64,000 bases of DNA from the NCBI RefSeq assembly GCF_019145195.1, contig NZ_JAHSTW010000010.1, forward strand, positions 186,001 to 250,000, in the 5' to 3' direction. The stretch comes from Pseudomonas siliginis. GTDB lineage: Bacteria; Pseudomonadota; Gammaproteobacteria; Pseudomonadales; Pseudomonadaceae. The translations under genes were made by a program, and so were the position numbers. Below, piece by piece: positions 34,851-44,058 of the stretch (its first letter is position 1; every line of letters begins with the position of its first letter). The notes below the pieces were generated by a model. That model saw only the letters and a list, made by a program, of their open reading frames with translations, did no database searches and was not told the DNA's origin.

Positions 34851-36302
34851 ATGCATCAAATGACTCTGGCCGAGATCGCCCGCGGTCTCGCCGATAAAAA
34901 GTTTTCCTCCGAAGAGCTGACCAAAGTCCTGCTGGCGCGTATTACCCAGCTCGATCCGCAGCTCAACAGTTTCATCAGCCTCACCGAGGATCTGGCCATC
35001 GAGCAGGCGAAAGCCGCCGATGCACGCCGGGCCAACGGTGAGAGCGGCGCTCTGCTCGGTGCGCCGATCGCCCACAAGGACCTGTTCTGCACCCTGGGCA
35101 TCCGCACCAGCTGCGGCTCGAAGATGCTCGACAACTTCAAGGCCCCGTATGACGCCACCGTAGTCGCGAAACTGGCCGCTGCTGGCGCCGTGACCCTGGG
35201 CAAGACCAACATGGACGAATTCGCCATGGGTTCGGCCAACGAGTCGAGCTGGTACGGCGCAGTGAAAAACCCGTGGAACCTGGAACACGTGCCGGGCGGT
35301 TCGTCCGGTGGCTCGGCCGCCGCCGTGGCCGCTCGCCTGCTGCCTGCCGCCACCGCAACCGACACCGGCGGTTCGATCCGCCAGCCGGCAGCATTCACCA
35401 ACCTCACCGGTTTGAAGCCGACCTACGGTCGCGTTTCGCGCTGGGGCATGATTGCCTACGCGTCCAGCCTTGATCAGGGCGGCCCGTTGGCGCGCACCGC
35501 CGAAGACTGCGCGATCCTGCTGCAAGGCATGGCCGGCTTCGACCCGAACGATTCCACCAGCATCGATGAGCCGGTTCCGGATTACTCCGCCGGCCTGGGC
35601 GATTCGCTGCAAGGCCTGCGCATCGGCGTGCCGAAGGAATACTTCAGCGCCGGTCTCGACCCGCGCATTGCCGAGCTGATCCAGAACAGCATCCAGCAGT
35701 TGCAGAAGCTCGGTGCGGTGATCAAGGAAATCAGCCTGCCGAACATGCAGCACGCCATTCCTGCGTACTACGTGATCGCCCCGGCAGAGGCCTCCTCGAA
35801 CCTGTCGCGTTTCGACGGCGTGCGTTTCGGCCACCGCTGCGAAAACCCGGAAAACCTCATCGACCTGTACAAACGCTCCCGTGGCGAAGGCTTCGGCGCC
35901 GAAGTACAGCGCCGGATCATGGTCGGTGCCTACGCGCTGTCCGCCGGTTACTACGATGCCTACTACCTGAAAGCGCAGAAGATCCGTCGCCTGGTGAAGA
36001 ACGATTTCATGGCTGCGTTCAATGAAGTCGACATCATCCTCGGCCCGACCACGCCGAACCCGGCCTGGAAGCTTGGCGCGAAGAACAGCGACCCGGTCGC
36101 TGCATACCTGGAAGACGTCTACACCATCACCGCCAACCTCGCCGGCCTGCCGGGCCTGTCGATGCCGGCCGGTTTTGTCGACGGTCTGCCGGTGGGCGTG
36201 CAGTTGCTCGCGCCGTATTTCCAGGAAGGCCGCCTGTTGAACGTTGCCCACCAGTATCAGCTCAACACTGACTGGCACACCCGCACCCCAACCGGCTTCT
36301 GA
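34851..36302 (+). CDS. gatA: Asp/Glu-tRNA amidotransferase subunit A
   Basis: A 483-residue amidase-signature enzyme that releases ammonia from glutamine for tRNA-dependent Asn/Gln synthesis. The Ser-cisSer-Lys triad is visible as K76 (APIAHKDLF), S151 (GGSSGGSAAAVA) and S175 (DTGGSIRQPA). The Gly/Ser-rich signature and the C-terminal LAGLPGLSMPAGF are present. It lies between gatC and gatB, 10 bases before the latter. Confidence 0.96.
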   Translation: MHQMTLAEIARGLADKKFSSEELTKVLLARITQLDPQLNSFISLTEDLAIEQAKAADARRANGESGALLGAPIAHKDLFCTLGIRTSCGSKMLDNFKAPYDATVVAKLAAAGAVTLGKTNMDEFAMGSANESSWYGAVKNPWNLEHVPGGSSGGSAAAVAARLLPAATATDTGGSIRQPAAFTNLTGLKPTYGRVSRWGMIAYASSLDQGGPLARTAEDCAILLQGMAGFDPNDSTSIDEPVPDYSAGLGDSLQGLRIGVPKEYFSAGLDPRIAELIQNSIQQLQKLGAVIKEISLPNMQHAIPAYYVIAPAEASSNLSRFDGVRFGHRCENPENLIDLYKRSRGEGFGAEVQRRIMVGAYALSAGYYDAYYLKAQKIRRLVKNDFMAAFNEVDIILGPTTPNPAWKLGAKNSDPVAAYLEDVYTITANLAGLPGLSMPAGFVDGLPVGVQLLAPYFQEGRLLNVAHQYQLNTDWHTRTPTGF

Positions 36303-36312
36303 GGAGACACAC

Positions 36313-37758
36313 ATGCAATGGGAAGTCGTGATCGGGCTGGAGATTCACACTCAGCTCACCACCCGGTCGAAAATCTTTTCCGGTAGTTCCACCACGTTCG
36401 GTTCCGAGCCGAACACCCAGGCCAGCCTGATCGATCTGGGCATGCCCGGCGTGCTGCCGGTGCTCAACCAGGAAGCGGTGCGCATGGCGGTGATGTTCGG
36501 TCTGGCGATTGACGCCGAGATCGGCCAGCACAACGTGTTCGCCCGGAAAAACTATTTCTACCCGGATCTGCCGAAGGGCTACCAGATCAGCCAGATGGAA
36601 TTGCCCATCGTTGGCAAGGGCCACCTGGACATCGCCCTGGAAGACGGCACGGTCAAACGCGTCGGCATCACCCGCGCGCACCTGGAAGAAGACGCCGGCA
36701 AGAGCCTGCACGAAGAATTCAACGGTGCCACCGGCATCGACCTGAACCGTGCCGGCACGCCGCTGCTGGAAATCGTTTCCGAGCCGGACATGCGCAGCGC
36801 CAAGGAAGCCGTGGCTTACGTCAAGGCGATCCACGCACTGGTGCGTTACCTGGGCATCTGCGACGGCAACATGGCCGAAGGCTCGCTGCGTTGCGACTGC
36901 AACGTCTCGGTACGGCCGAAAGGCCAGGTCGAGTTCGGCACTCGCTGCGAGATCAAGAACGTCAACTCGTTCCGCTTCATCGAGAAAGCGATCAACTCGG
37001 AAATCCAGCGCCAGATCGAGCTGATCGAAGACGGCGGCAAAGTGATCCAGCAGACCCGCCTGTACGATCCGAACAAGGACGAGACCCGTCCCATGCGTTC
37101 GAAAGAGGAAGCCAACGACTACCGTTACTTCCCCGATCCGGACCTGCTGCCGGTGGTCATCGAAGAGTCGTTCCTCGGTGAAGTGCGTGCCACCCTGCCG
37201 GAACTGCCACCGCAAAAGCGCGAACGCTTCCAGAGCCAGTTCGGTCTGTCGGCCTACGACGCCAACGTGCTGGCCACCAGCCGTGAACAGGCGGACTACT
37301 TCGAGAAAGTCGCGGCCATCGGTGGCGACGCGAAACTGGCGGCGAACTGGGTGATGGTCGAGTTGGGCAGCCTGCTCAACAAGCAGGGCCTGGACATCGA
37401 AGACTCGCCAGTCTCCGCCGAGCAACTGGGCGGCATGCTGCAGCGCATCAAGGACAACACCATCTCCGGCAAGATCGCCAAGGTAGTGTTCGAAGCGATG
37501 GCCAACGGCGAAGGCAGTGCTGACGAGATCATCGAGAAGCGCGGCCTCAAGCAAGTCACCGACACCGGCGCGATCTCGGCCGTGCTCGACGAAATGCTCG
37601 CGGCCAACGCCGAACAGGTCGAACAGTACCGCGCGGCAGACGAAGCCAAACGCGGCAAGATGTTCGGCTTCTTCGTCGGCCAGGCCATGAAAGCCTCGAA
37701 AGGCAAGGCCAACCCGCAGCAGGTGAACGAACTGCTGAAAAGCAAGCTCGAAGGCTGA
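36313..37758 (+). CDS. gatB: Asp/Glu-tRNA amidotransferase subunit B
   Basis: A 481-residue GatB, the kinase-like subunit that activates the side chain of misacylated Asp-tRNA(Asn) or Glu-tRNA(Gln). The N-terminal WEVVIGLEIHTQL is diagnostic, as is FYPDLPKGYQISQ; the C-terminal YqeY-like helical domain (about 330-480) ends VGQAMKASKGKANPQQVNELLKSKL. The ATG at 36313 follows GAGGAGACAC. A REP pair follows the stop codon. Confidence 0.96.
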   Translation: MQWEVVIGLEIHTQLTTRSKIFSGSSTTFGSEPNTQASLIDLGMPGVLPVLNQEAVRMAVMFGLAIDAEIGQHNVFARKNYFYPDLPKGYQISQMELPIVGKGHLDIALEDGTVKRVGITRAHLEEDAGKSLHEEFNGATGIDLNRAGTPLLEIVSEPDMRSAKEAVAYVKAIHALVRYLGICDGNMAEGSLRCDCNVSVRPKGQVEFGTRCEIKNVNSFRFIEKAINSEIQRQIELIEDGGKVIQQTRLYDPNKDETRPMRSKEEANDYRYFPDPDLLPVVIEESFLGEVRATLPELPPQKRERFQSQFGLSAYDANVLATSREQADYFEKVAAIGGDAKLAANWVMVELGSLLNKQGLDIEDSPVSAEQLGGMLQRIKDNTISGKIAKVVFEAMANGEGSADEIIEKRGLKQVTDTGAISAVLDEMLAANAEQVEQYRAADEAKRGKMFGFFVGQAMKASKGKANPQQVNELLKSKLEG

Positions 37759-37810
37759 CCACCAATGGAGCCAGATCCAAAGCCTGGCTCCATTCCCTGT
37801 GGAAGGGACC

Positions 37811-37942
37811 TGTGGCGAGGGGATTTATCCCCGTTGGGCCGCGAAGCGGCCCCAATTGCTGAGCTTGATTTGCACCAGATAAATCGAGTTCTCAGTTTTG
37901 GGACTGCTGCGCAGTCCAACGGGGATAAATCCCCTCGCCACA
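37811..37942. repeat. Second REP family, inverted pair
   Basis: TGTGGCGAGGGGATTTATCC at 37811-37830 and its inverse GGATAAATCCCCTCGCCACA at 37923-37942 flank about 90 bases that include a GCCGC/GCGGC hairpin and a GGACTGC/GCAGTCC stem. This is a different family from the GTGGGAGCGAG repeats. It fills the gap between gatB and the lipoprotein gene; no gene is seen there. Confidence 0.88.
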
Positions 37943-37976
37943 GGTCACTCCTACATTTGATCCGGGATACCTTTGA

Positions 37977-38348
37977 ATGAAGCGCCTGTTTTTGAGCAGC
38001 GCCCTGCTCTCTCTGCTGGCCGGTTGCGCCAGTACCGACACCATCGACCCGCACGGTTACGACCAGACCGGCGTCGCCTCCTACTATGGAGCCAAACATC
38101 ACGGTAAACGCACCGCCAGCGGCGAAGCGTTCAACCAGCACTCCCTGACCGCCGCCCACCGCCAGTTGCCGTTCGGCACGCGGGTGAAGGTCACCAACCT
38201 GAAAAATGATGAATCAGTCGTGGTCCGCATCAATGACCGTGGCCCGCACACCCGTGGCCGACTGATCGATCTGTCTCGCGAGGCCGCCGACGAGATCGGC
38301 ATGCTGCGCAGCGGCACCGCACGGGTACGCGTGCAGGCTCTCGACTGA
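37977..38348 (+). CDS. RlpA-like double-psi beta-barrel lipoprotein
   Basis: A 123-residue lipoprotein with lipobox LLAGC (C17) and an RlpA-type DPBB domain: GVASYYGAKHHGKRTASGEAFN, LTAAHRQLPFGTRVKVTN and RINDRGPHTRGRLIDLSREAA. Full RlpA also carries a SPOR domain, which is missing here, so this is a minimal family member. RlpA family proteins cleave denuded glycan at septa; the same activity here is an inference. It follows gatB as in P. aeruginosa (PA4485). Confidence 0.85.
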   Translation: MKRLFLSSALLSLLAGCASTDTIDPHGYDQTGVASYYGAKHHGKRTASGEAFNQHSLTAAHRQLPFGTRVKVTNLKNDESVVVRINDRGPHTRGRLIDLSREAADEIGMLRSGTARVRVQALD

Positions 38349-38361
38349 TGGAGCGCCGACC

Positions 38362-39456
38362 ATTTTCGGACTAGCCGATCTGCCGCTGATCAACGTCATC
38401 GAATTGTTCAGTGGCCTGTGTCTTTTGCTCATCGGCGCCGAGCTGATGGTGCGCGCCGCCGTGCGTCTGGCCGAACGTCTGCATGTGCGCCCGCTGATCA
38501 TCGGCCTGACCATCGTCGCCCTCGGCAGCAGCGCGCCGCAGATGACCGTGAGCCTGCAAGCGGCGCTGACCGACAACCCGGACATCGCCGTCGGCAGCGT
38601 GGTCGGCAGCGGCATCTTCAACATTCTCGTCACCCTTGGCCTCTCGGCACTGATCATCCCCCTGCGCGTGTCGCGGCAACTGGTGCGCCTGGATATCCCG
38701 CTGATGATCGGCGCCAGCCTGCTGGTATTCATCCTCGCCTGGAATAAAGACCTCGGGCGTTTCGACGGCGTCCTGCTGCTCGGCGCCTTGGCGCTGTACC
38801 TCGGCTTGCTGTTGCGTCAGTCGCGACATTCGACTCGCCCCCATACCGAACGCTCGCAGGATACGCAGCAATCCTGGCTGATCAGTGTGCTGATGATTCT
38901 CGCTGGCCTGGCCATGCTGGTGTTCGCCGGGCGTCTGCTGCTCGGCGCCGCCGTGGTCGTGGCCACCGATCTTGGCCTGTCGGAACGGGTCATCGGTCTG
39001 ACCGTGGTTGCGGTCGGCACTTCGCTGCCAGAACTGGCGACTTCGCTGATCGCTGCGTTGCGCGGGCAGCGCGACATTGCCGTGGGCAACGTGATCGGCG
39101 CCAACCTGTTCAACCTGCTCGGAGTGCTGGGGCTGACCGCGCTACTCGCACCGACGCCGCTTTCCGTTTCCCCGAATGCGCTGGATTTCGACTTGCCGGT
39201 GATGCTCGGCGTCGCGGCGCTGTGCTTGCCGGTGTTCTATTCCGGCTATCGCGTGACCCGGGCCGAAGGCTTGCTGCTGCTTGGTTTGTATCTGGTCTAC
39301 GGGCTGCATGTGGTGTCGTTCACCACTGGTATGCCGCTGGCCGGCAAACTCGAGCGCTTGATGCTGTTTTATGTCCTGCCGGCGCTGCTGACGTTTCTGC
39401 TGTTCACGTCGATCCGCGCCTGGCGTCGCCAACACCACAAGAGAGATGTGCCATGA
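38362..39456 (+). CDS. CaCA-family sodium/calcium exchanger-like membrane protein
   Basis: A roughly 364-residue protein with about ten transmembrane segments in two homologous halves. The alpha-repeats are GLTIVALGSSAPQMTVSL with VGSVVGSGIFNI, and GLTVVAVGTSLPELATSL with VGNVIGANLFNL. The second has the canonical GTSLPE; the first has GSSAPQ, so the conserved acidic residue of repeat 1 is Gln here, and ion selectivity may differ. The start is uncertain: no ATG/GTG lies in the right place. ATT at 38362 has GGAG 8 bases upstream and restores FGLADLPLINVIELF; a TTG at 38404 has no ribosome-binding site. The stop overlaps the next ATG (ATGA). Confidence 0.8.
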   Translation: MFGLADLPLINVIELFSGLCLLLIGAELMVRAAVRLAERLHVRPLIIGLTIVALGSSAPQMTVSLQAALTDNPDIAVGSVVGSGIFNILVTLGLSALIIPLRVSRQLVRLDIPLMIGASLLVFILAWNKDLGRFDGVLLLGALALYLGLLLRQSRHSTRPHTERSQDTQQSWLISVLMILAGLAMLVFAGRLLLGAAVVVATDLGLSERVIGLTVVAVGTSLPELATSLIAALRGQRDIAVGNVIGANLFNLLGVLGLTALLAPTPLSVSPNALDFDLPVMLGVAALCLPVFYSGYRVTRAEGLLLLGLYLVYGLHVVSFTTGMPLAGKLERLMLFYVLPALLTFLLFTSIRAWRRQHHKRDVP

Positions 39457-39833
39457 GCGAGTCGAAGCAGTCCGGGGTTGAAATCCGTCGTCAGGTCATG
39501 GGCGATGCGTTCGTTGATCGCGCCCTGGGCAACGCCACCGAGTTCACCCAGCCGTTGCAGGATTTCGTCAATGAACACGCCTGGGGCGGGGTGTGGAATC
39601 GCGAAGGGTTGTCGCTGAAAACCCGCAGCCTGATTACCCTCGCAGCGCTGACCGCGTTGAAGTGCCCGCAGGAGTTGAAAGGCCATGTGCGCGGTGCGCT
39701 GAACAACGGCTGCACGGTGGAAGAGATTCGTGAAGCGCTGCTGCATTGCGCGGTGTATGCAGGCGTGCCGGCAGCGATCGATGCGTTTCGCGCGGCGCAG
39801 GAAGTGATCGATACCTACCAGAAACCGCAGTGA
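39453..39833 (+). CDS. Carboxymuconolactone decarboxylase-family protein
   Basis: A 126-residue CMD-fold protein closely resembling 4-carboxymuconolactone decarboxylase (PcaC): EIRRQVMGDAFVDRALGNAT, SLKTRSLITLAALTALKCPQ, and HVRGALNNGCTVEEIREALL followed by HCAVYAGVPAAI. The pca operon itself is not here, so the substrate is uncertain; it may decarboxylate a related lactone or act as an orphan CMD protein. The start is coupled to the antiporter gene by a 4-base overlap. Confidence 0.82.
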   Translation: MSESKQSGVEIRRQVMGDAFVDRALGNATEFTQPLQDFVNEHAWGGVWNREGLSLKTRSLITLAALTALKCPQELKGHVRGALNNGCTVEEIREALLHCAVYAGVPAAIDAFRAAQEVIDTYQKPQ

Positions 39834-39838
39834 CTGCC

Positions 39839-39903
39839 TTCGCGAGCAGGCTCGCTCCCACATTTGCAATGCGCTTCCCTGTGGGAGCGAGCCTGCTCGC
39901 GAA
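39839..39903. repeat. REP doublet, inverted
   Basis: Two GTGGGAGCGAG-type REP units, facing each other (39839-39861 and 39881-39903), 20 bases apart, in the convergent gap between the decarboxylase-like gene and the AEC permease gene. The pair forms one long hairpin and may act as a bidirectional transcript end. Confidence 0.9.
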
Positions 39904-39933
39904 GAGGCCCTGCCAGACACCGCACATCCTTGA

Positions 39934-40875
39934 TCAGATCCACCCACCCCACTGCAACACAAAGATCCCGACATTGGTGGTAATCGCCGCCATCAAGGTG
40001 GTCATCACGATGATCGCCGCTGCCAGCTCATGATTGCCCTGTGCCGCCCGGGCCATGACGAAACTTGCCGCCGCCGTCGGGCTGCCAAAGTAGAGAAACA
40101 GAATCCCCAGCTCCGCGCCGCGAAAACCCCACAGCCATGCCCCCAGTGTCGCCAGCACCGGCAGACCGATCATCTTCACCAGGCTGGAACTGAGTGCCAT
40201 ATTGCCGCTCTTGCGCAACGCCGCCAGCGACAGCGTGCCGCCGATACAGATCAGCGCCAGCGGCAAAGTGGTCTGCGCCAGATACTGGCCGGAGGTCTCC
40301 AGCCAGCCCGGCAAACCGATCTTGAAATAGGCGAACGGCGCCGCCGAAATCACGCTGATGATCAGCGGGTTGCTGAACACGCTTTTGCAGATGCTCCACG
40401 GATCGGACTTGATCACCGGGCTGTACACCGCCAGCACGATGGTCGACAGCGTGTTGTAGAACAGGATCACCAGCGCCGCGAGAATTGCCCCGAGGGAAAT
40501 GCCGTAATCGCCGTACATGCTCGCCGCCAGCGCGAGACCGATCACGCCGTTGTTACCGCGAAAAGCGCCCTGGGTGTAGATGCCGCGATCTTCCCGCGGA
40601 CATTTGAAAATCGCCCAGCCCCACGCCACGGCGAAACTCACCAGGGTGGCGAGGGAAAAGTAGATGAGGAGCGAAGGTTGCAGCGCGGCGTGCAAGTCCG
40701 CGTGGAGGATGCCGAGGAACAGCAGCGCCGGCATGGTCACGTTGAACACCAGCGACGAGGCGGTGTGGATGAAGTTGTCGTTGATCCAGTCGATGCGCTT
40801 GAGCAGCACACCGAGAAACAGCATGGCAAACACCGGCGCGGTGATGTTCAGGGTTTCAAGAAAGATTGCCAGCAT
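39934..40875 (-). CDS. AEC-family (auxin efflux carrier-like) permease
   Basis: A 313-residue membrane protein with about ten hydrophobic segments. The family look is clear in ITAPVFAMLFLGVLLKR at the N-terminus, FNVTMPALLFLGIL and the mid-protein QTTLPLALICIGGTLSLAAL. Bacterial AEC proteins move small carboxylates such as malate or malonate. It lies downstream of garD in the same orientation, so an organic-acid role linked to galactarate catabolism is possible, but a REP pair and 156 bases separate them. Confidence 0.85.
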   Translation of the reverse strand: MLAIFLETLNITAPVFAMLFLGVLLKRIDWINDNFIHTASSLVFNVTMPALLFLGILHADLHAALQPSLLIYFSLATLVSFAVAWGWAIFKCPREDRGIYTQGAFRGNNGVIGLALAASMYGDYGISLGAILAALVILFYNTLSTIVLAVYSPVIKSDPWSICKSVFSNPLIISVISAAPFAYFKIGLPGWLETSGQYLAQTTLPLALICIGGTLSLAALRKSGNMALSSSLVKMIGLPVLATLGAWLWGFRGAELGILFLYFGSPTAAASFVMARAAQGNHELAAAIIVMTTLMAAITTNVGIFVLQWGGWI

Positions 40876-40950
40876 GCCGGAGAGCCTTGGGTGAGCGTCG
40901 ATAGGGGGCTAATGATAAGCCACAAGTCCTTCGGCGTCTGGCAGATCGCT

Positions 40951-41015
40951 TTCGCGAGCAGGCTCTCTCCCACATTTGCAATGCATTTCCCTGTGGGAGC
41001 GAGCCTGCTCGCGAA
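40951..41015. repeat. REP doublet, inverted
   Basis: REP units at 40951-40973 and 40993-41015 face each other, 19 bases apart, with the first carrying one substitution (CTCTCTCC for CTCGCTCC). They lie just downstream of the garD stop codon. The spacer ACATTTGCAATGC is almost the same as in the doublet at 39839. Confidence 0.9.
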
Positions 41016-41031
41016 GAACGATGACGCGGTC

Positions 41032-42585
41032 TCAGGTAATCGGCGCCGGGTTGAACAAGGTGATGTCGTTATGCAGCTTGTGCTTCTCCGCCCAGGTCTG
41101 TTGCTTGCCACTGGCAACATCCAGGTAATAGTGAAACAACTCCCAGCCGAGTTCTTCGATGGTCGCGCGCCCGGTGGCAATGCGTCCGGCATCGATGTCG
41201 ATCAGATCCGGCCAGCGCTGCGCCAGTTCGGTCCGCGTCGACACCTTGACCACTGGCGCCATGGCCAGCCCATAAGGCGTGCCGCGACCGGTGGTGAACA
41301 CGTGCAGGTTCATCCCCGCCGCCAGTTGCAACGTACCGCAGACAAAATCGCTGGCCGGCGTCGCGCAGAAAATCAGGCCCTTGTGCTTGAAACGCTCGCC
41401 CGGGCCGAGCACGCCATTGATCGCGCTGCTGCCGGACTTCACGATCGAGCCCAGCGACTTCTCGACAATGTTCGACAACCCGCCCTTCTTGTTGCCCGGC
41501 GTGGTGTTGGCGCTGCGATCGGCCTCGCCCTTGGCCAGGTAACGATCGTACCAGTCCATCTCGCGCACCAGCTCTTCGGCGACGGTTTGCGTCTGCGCCC
41601 GCGACGTCAGCAGGTAGATCGCATCGCGCACTTCGGTGACTTCGGAAAACATCACCGTCGCCCCCGCACGCAACAGCAAGTCCGAGGCATAACCCAGCGC
41701 CGGGTTGGCGGTAATCCCGGAGAACGCGTCGCTGCCGCCGCACTGCATACCGAGAATCAGCTCGGAGGCCGGCACGGTTTCGCGGCGGCGCTGGTCGAGT
41801 TTCTTCAAACGCACTTCGGCCAGTTCCATGATCTGCTCGATCATTTCGGTGAAGCCGTGACTCGAATCCTGCAAGCGGTACAACCACGGATCGCTGAGAT
41901 CCACCGAGGCATCATCCTCGTGCATCACCTGCCCGGCCTGCAATTTCTCGCAGCCCAGACCGATCACCAGCGCCTCGCCGCCCAGGTTCGGGTTGCGCGC
42001 CAGATTACGCACGGTACGAATCGGGATGTAGGCGTCGGTGGCGGTAATCGCCACACCACAGCCATAACTGTGGGTCAGTGCCACCACGTCATCGACGTGC
42101 GGATACTTCGGCAGCAGCTCTTCCTTGATGCGCTTGACCGCGTGATCGAGCACGCCGGTGACGCACTGCACGGTGGTGGTGATGCCGAGAATGTTGCGCG
42201 TGCCGACGGTGCCGTCGGCGTTGCGATAACCCTCGAACGTGAAGCCTTCCAGCGGTGCCTGCGCATCCGGCACATCGGTGGACAGCGGCAAGCTGTCCAG
42301 CGGCGGCGCGGTCGGCATGCGCAGTTGATCTTCCTTGACCCAACTGCCGCGACGGATCGGCTGCAAGGCGTAGCCGATGATCTGCCCGTAACGAATCACC
42401 GGGCCGCCTTCGGGAATATCCTCCAAGGTGACCTTGTGGCTCTGCGGTACGAAATCCAGGGTGACCAGGCCATCGGCAAACTCGGTACCGGCCGGTACGC
42501 CCTGATCGTTGACCACCACTACAACGTTGTCCCGCTCGTGCAGGCGGATGTAGCGCGGAGAGTCGGAATGTTCAATCAACTGCAT
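41032..42585 (-). CDS. garD: Galactarate dehydratase
   Basis: A 517-residue UxaA/GarD-family enzyme that dehydrates galactarate to 5-dehydro-4-deoxy-glucarate. An N-terminal SAF domain (about 15-90, DNVVVVVNDQGVPAGTEF) is followed by the catalytic body: GYRNADGTVGTRNILGITTTVQC, VVALTHSYGCGVAI, and LGMQCGGSDAFSGITANPA; these carry the conserved His and Cys residues of the metal site. The C-terminal AGMNLHVFTTGRGTPYGLAMAPVVKV is typical. It is the last gene of the kdgD-ALDH-MFS-garD group, 11 bases after the transporter. Confidence 0.94.
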   Translation of the reverse strand: MQLIEHSDSPRYIRLHERDNVVVVVNDQGVPAGTEFADGLVTLDFVPQSHKVTLEDIPEGGPVIRYGQIIGYALQPIRRGSWVKEDQLRMPTAPPLDSLPLSTDVPDAQAPLEGFTFEGYRNADGTVGTRNILGITTTVQCVTGVLDHAVKRIKEELLPKYPHVDDVVALTHSYGCGVAITATDAYIPIRTVRNLARNPNLGGEALVIGLGCEKLQAGQVMHEDDASVDLSDPWLYRLQDSSHGFTEMIEQIMELAEVRLKKLDQRRRETVPASELILGMQCGGSDAFSGITANPALGYASDLLLRAGATVMFSEVTEVRDAIYLLTSRAQTQTVAEELVREMDWYDRYLAKGEADRSANTTPGNKKGGLSNIVEKSLGSIVKSGSSAINGVLGPGERFKHKGLIFCATPASDFVCGTLQLAAGMNLHVFTTGRGTPYGLAMAPVVKVSTRTELAQRWPDLIDIDAGRIATGRATIEELGWELFHYYLDVASGKQQTWAEKHKLHNDITLFNPAPIT

Positions 42586-42596
42586 GACGCCGCTCC

Positions 42597-43958
42597 TCAG
42601 GAATGCGCTTGAGACAAATTGCCGGTGGCTTCATTGCCGCCCTTGGCTGGCGGCTCTTTCAACACCACACGCTTGATCGGGCCGACGATCACCAGATAGC
42701 TGAACACCGCGACCAGTGCGTTGGCGCCGACAAACACCAGCGCCCACTTGAACGAGCCAGTGGAGCTGATGATGTAGCCAATGACGATCGGCGTGGTGAT
42801 CGAAGCGATGTTGCCAAAGGTGTTGAACAGGCCACCGCTCAGACCGGCGATCTGTTTCGGCGAGGTGTCGGAGACCACCGCCCAGCCCAGTGCGCCAACG
42901 CCTTTGCCGAAGAATGCCAGCGCCATGAAGCCCACGACCATCCATTCCACTTCAACATAGTTGCACGCGACGATGCTGCTCGAAACCAGCAGACCGGCGA
43001 TGATCGGCGCCTTGCGAGCGAAAGTCAGCGAATGGCCCTTGCGCAGCAGGTAGTCGGAAATCACCCCGCCGAGCACGCCGCCGATAAAGCCGCAGATGGC
43101 CGGCAACGAAGCGATGAAACCGGCCTTGAGAATGGTCATGCCACGCTCTTGCACCAGATACACCGGGAACCAGGTCAGGAAGAAATAGGTGATGCCGTTG
43201 ATGCAGTACTGGCCCAGATACACGCCAAGCATCATGCGGTTGGTCAGCAACTGACGGATGTAATCCCACTTCGGACCGTCGGACTTCTTGCCCTTCTGAT
43301 CCATGTCGACCATGCCGCCGTTGTCAGCGATGTGCTTGAACTCGGCCTCGTTGACCCGTGGGTGCTCGCGCGGGCTGTAGATGACTTTCAGCCACACCAG
43401 CGAGAACACGATACCGAGGATACCCATGACGATGAACACGTGCTCCCAGCCGAAGCTGTAGACGATCCAGCCCATCAGCGGCGCGAACAACACGGTGGAA
43501 AAGTATTGCGCCGAGTTGAAGATCGCCGAAGCGGTGCCGCGTTCAGCGGTCGGAAACCACGCCGCCACGATGCGCGCGTTGCCGGGGAACGATGGCGCTT
43601 CCGCCAGGCCCACGAGGAAGCGCAGCATGAACAGCGCAACCACTGCCGTGGACATGCCGAATTCACCGACAAAGCCTTGCAGCACGGTGAACAGCGACCA
43701 GGTGAAAATGCTCAGGGCATAGACTTTTTTCGAGCCGAAGCGATCGAGCAGCCAGCCACCGGGAATTTGCCCGGCGACGTAGGCCCAACCGAATGCGGAG
43801 AAGATATAGCCGAGGGTGACGGCGTCAATGCCCAGGTCCTTTTGCAGGCTGGAACCGGCAATGGCGATCGTGGCACGGTCGGCGTAGTTGATCGTGGTCA
43901 CCAGAAACAGCATGAGCAGGATCAAATAGCGGACGTGAGTCGGCTTGGAGGATTGCAT
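42597..43958 (-). CDS. MFS glucarate/galactarate importer
   Basis: A 453-residue, 12-helix anion:cation symporter of the MFS family, similar to GudP/GarP. Characteristic segments are the N-terminal TINYADRATIAIAGSSLQKDL, GWAYVAGQIPGGWLLDRFGSKKVY and FLVGLAEAPSFPGNARIVAAWFP. I use the ATG at 43958 (MQSSKPTHVRYLILL), since the upstream residues are unlike the family. It directly precedes garD (11 bases) and follows the dehydrogenase by 100 bases, supporting import of galactarate and perhaps glucarate. Confidence 0.9.
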   Translation of the reverse strand: MQSSKPTHVRYLILLMLFLVTTINYADRATIAIAGSSLQKDLGIDAVTLGYIFSAFGWAYVAGQIPGGWLLDRFGSKKVYALSIFTWSLFTVLQGFVGEFGMSTAVVALFMLRFLVGLAEAPSFPGNARIVAAWFPTAERGTASAIFNSAQYFSTVLFAPLMGWIVYSFGWEHVFIVMGILGIVFSLVWLKVIYSPREHPRVNEAEFKHIADNGGMVDMDQKGKKSDGPKWDYIRQLLTNRMMLGVYLGQYCINGITYFFLTWFPVYLVQERGMTILKAGFIASLPAICGFIGGVLGGVISDYLLRKGHSLTFARKAPIIAGLLVSSSIVACNYVEVEWMVVGFMALAFFGKGVGALGWAVVSDTSPKQIAGLSGGLFNTFGNIASITTPIVIGYIISSTGSFKWALVFVGANALVAVFSYLVIVGPIKRVVLKEPPAKGGNEATGNLSQAHS

Positions 43959-44058
43959 GCAGATGTACTCCCACTGATTATTTTTATGCGGGTAAAACAT
44001 TCTTTGGTCTTGTGCCGCGCAGGGCCTCAGGCGATGGCCCGGCGCGGATGCAGCGGGG

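Noticed and set aside
40030..42612. An 860-codon open frame on the plus strand opposite garD and the AEC gene
   Set aside because: It spans two real antisense genes and a REP pair, and its translation is His/Arg/Gln-rich without any domain.
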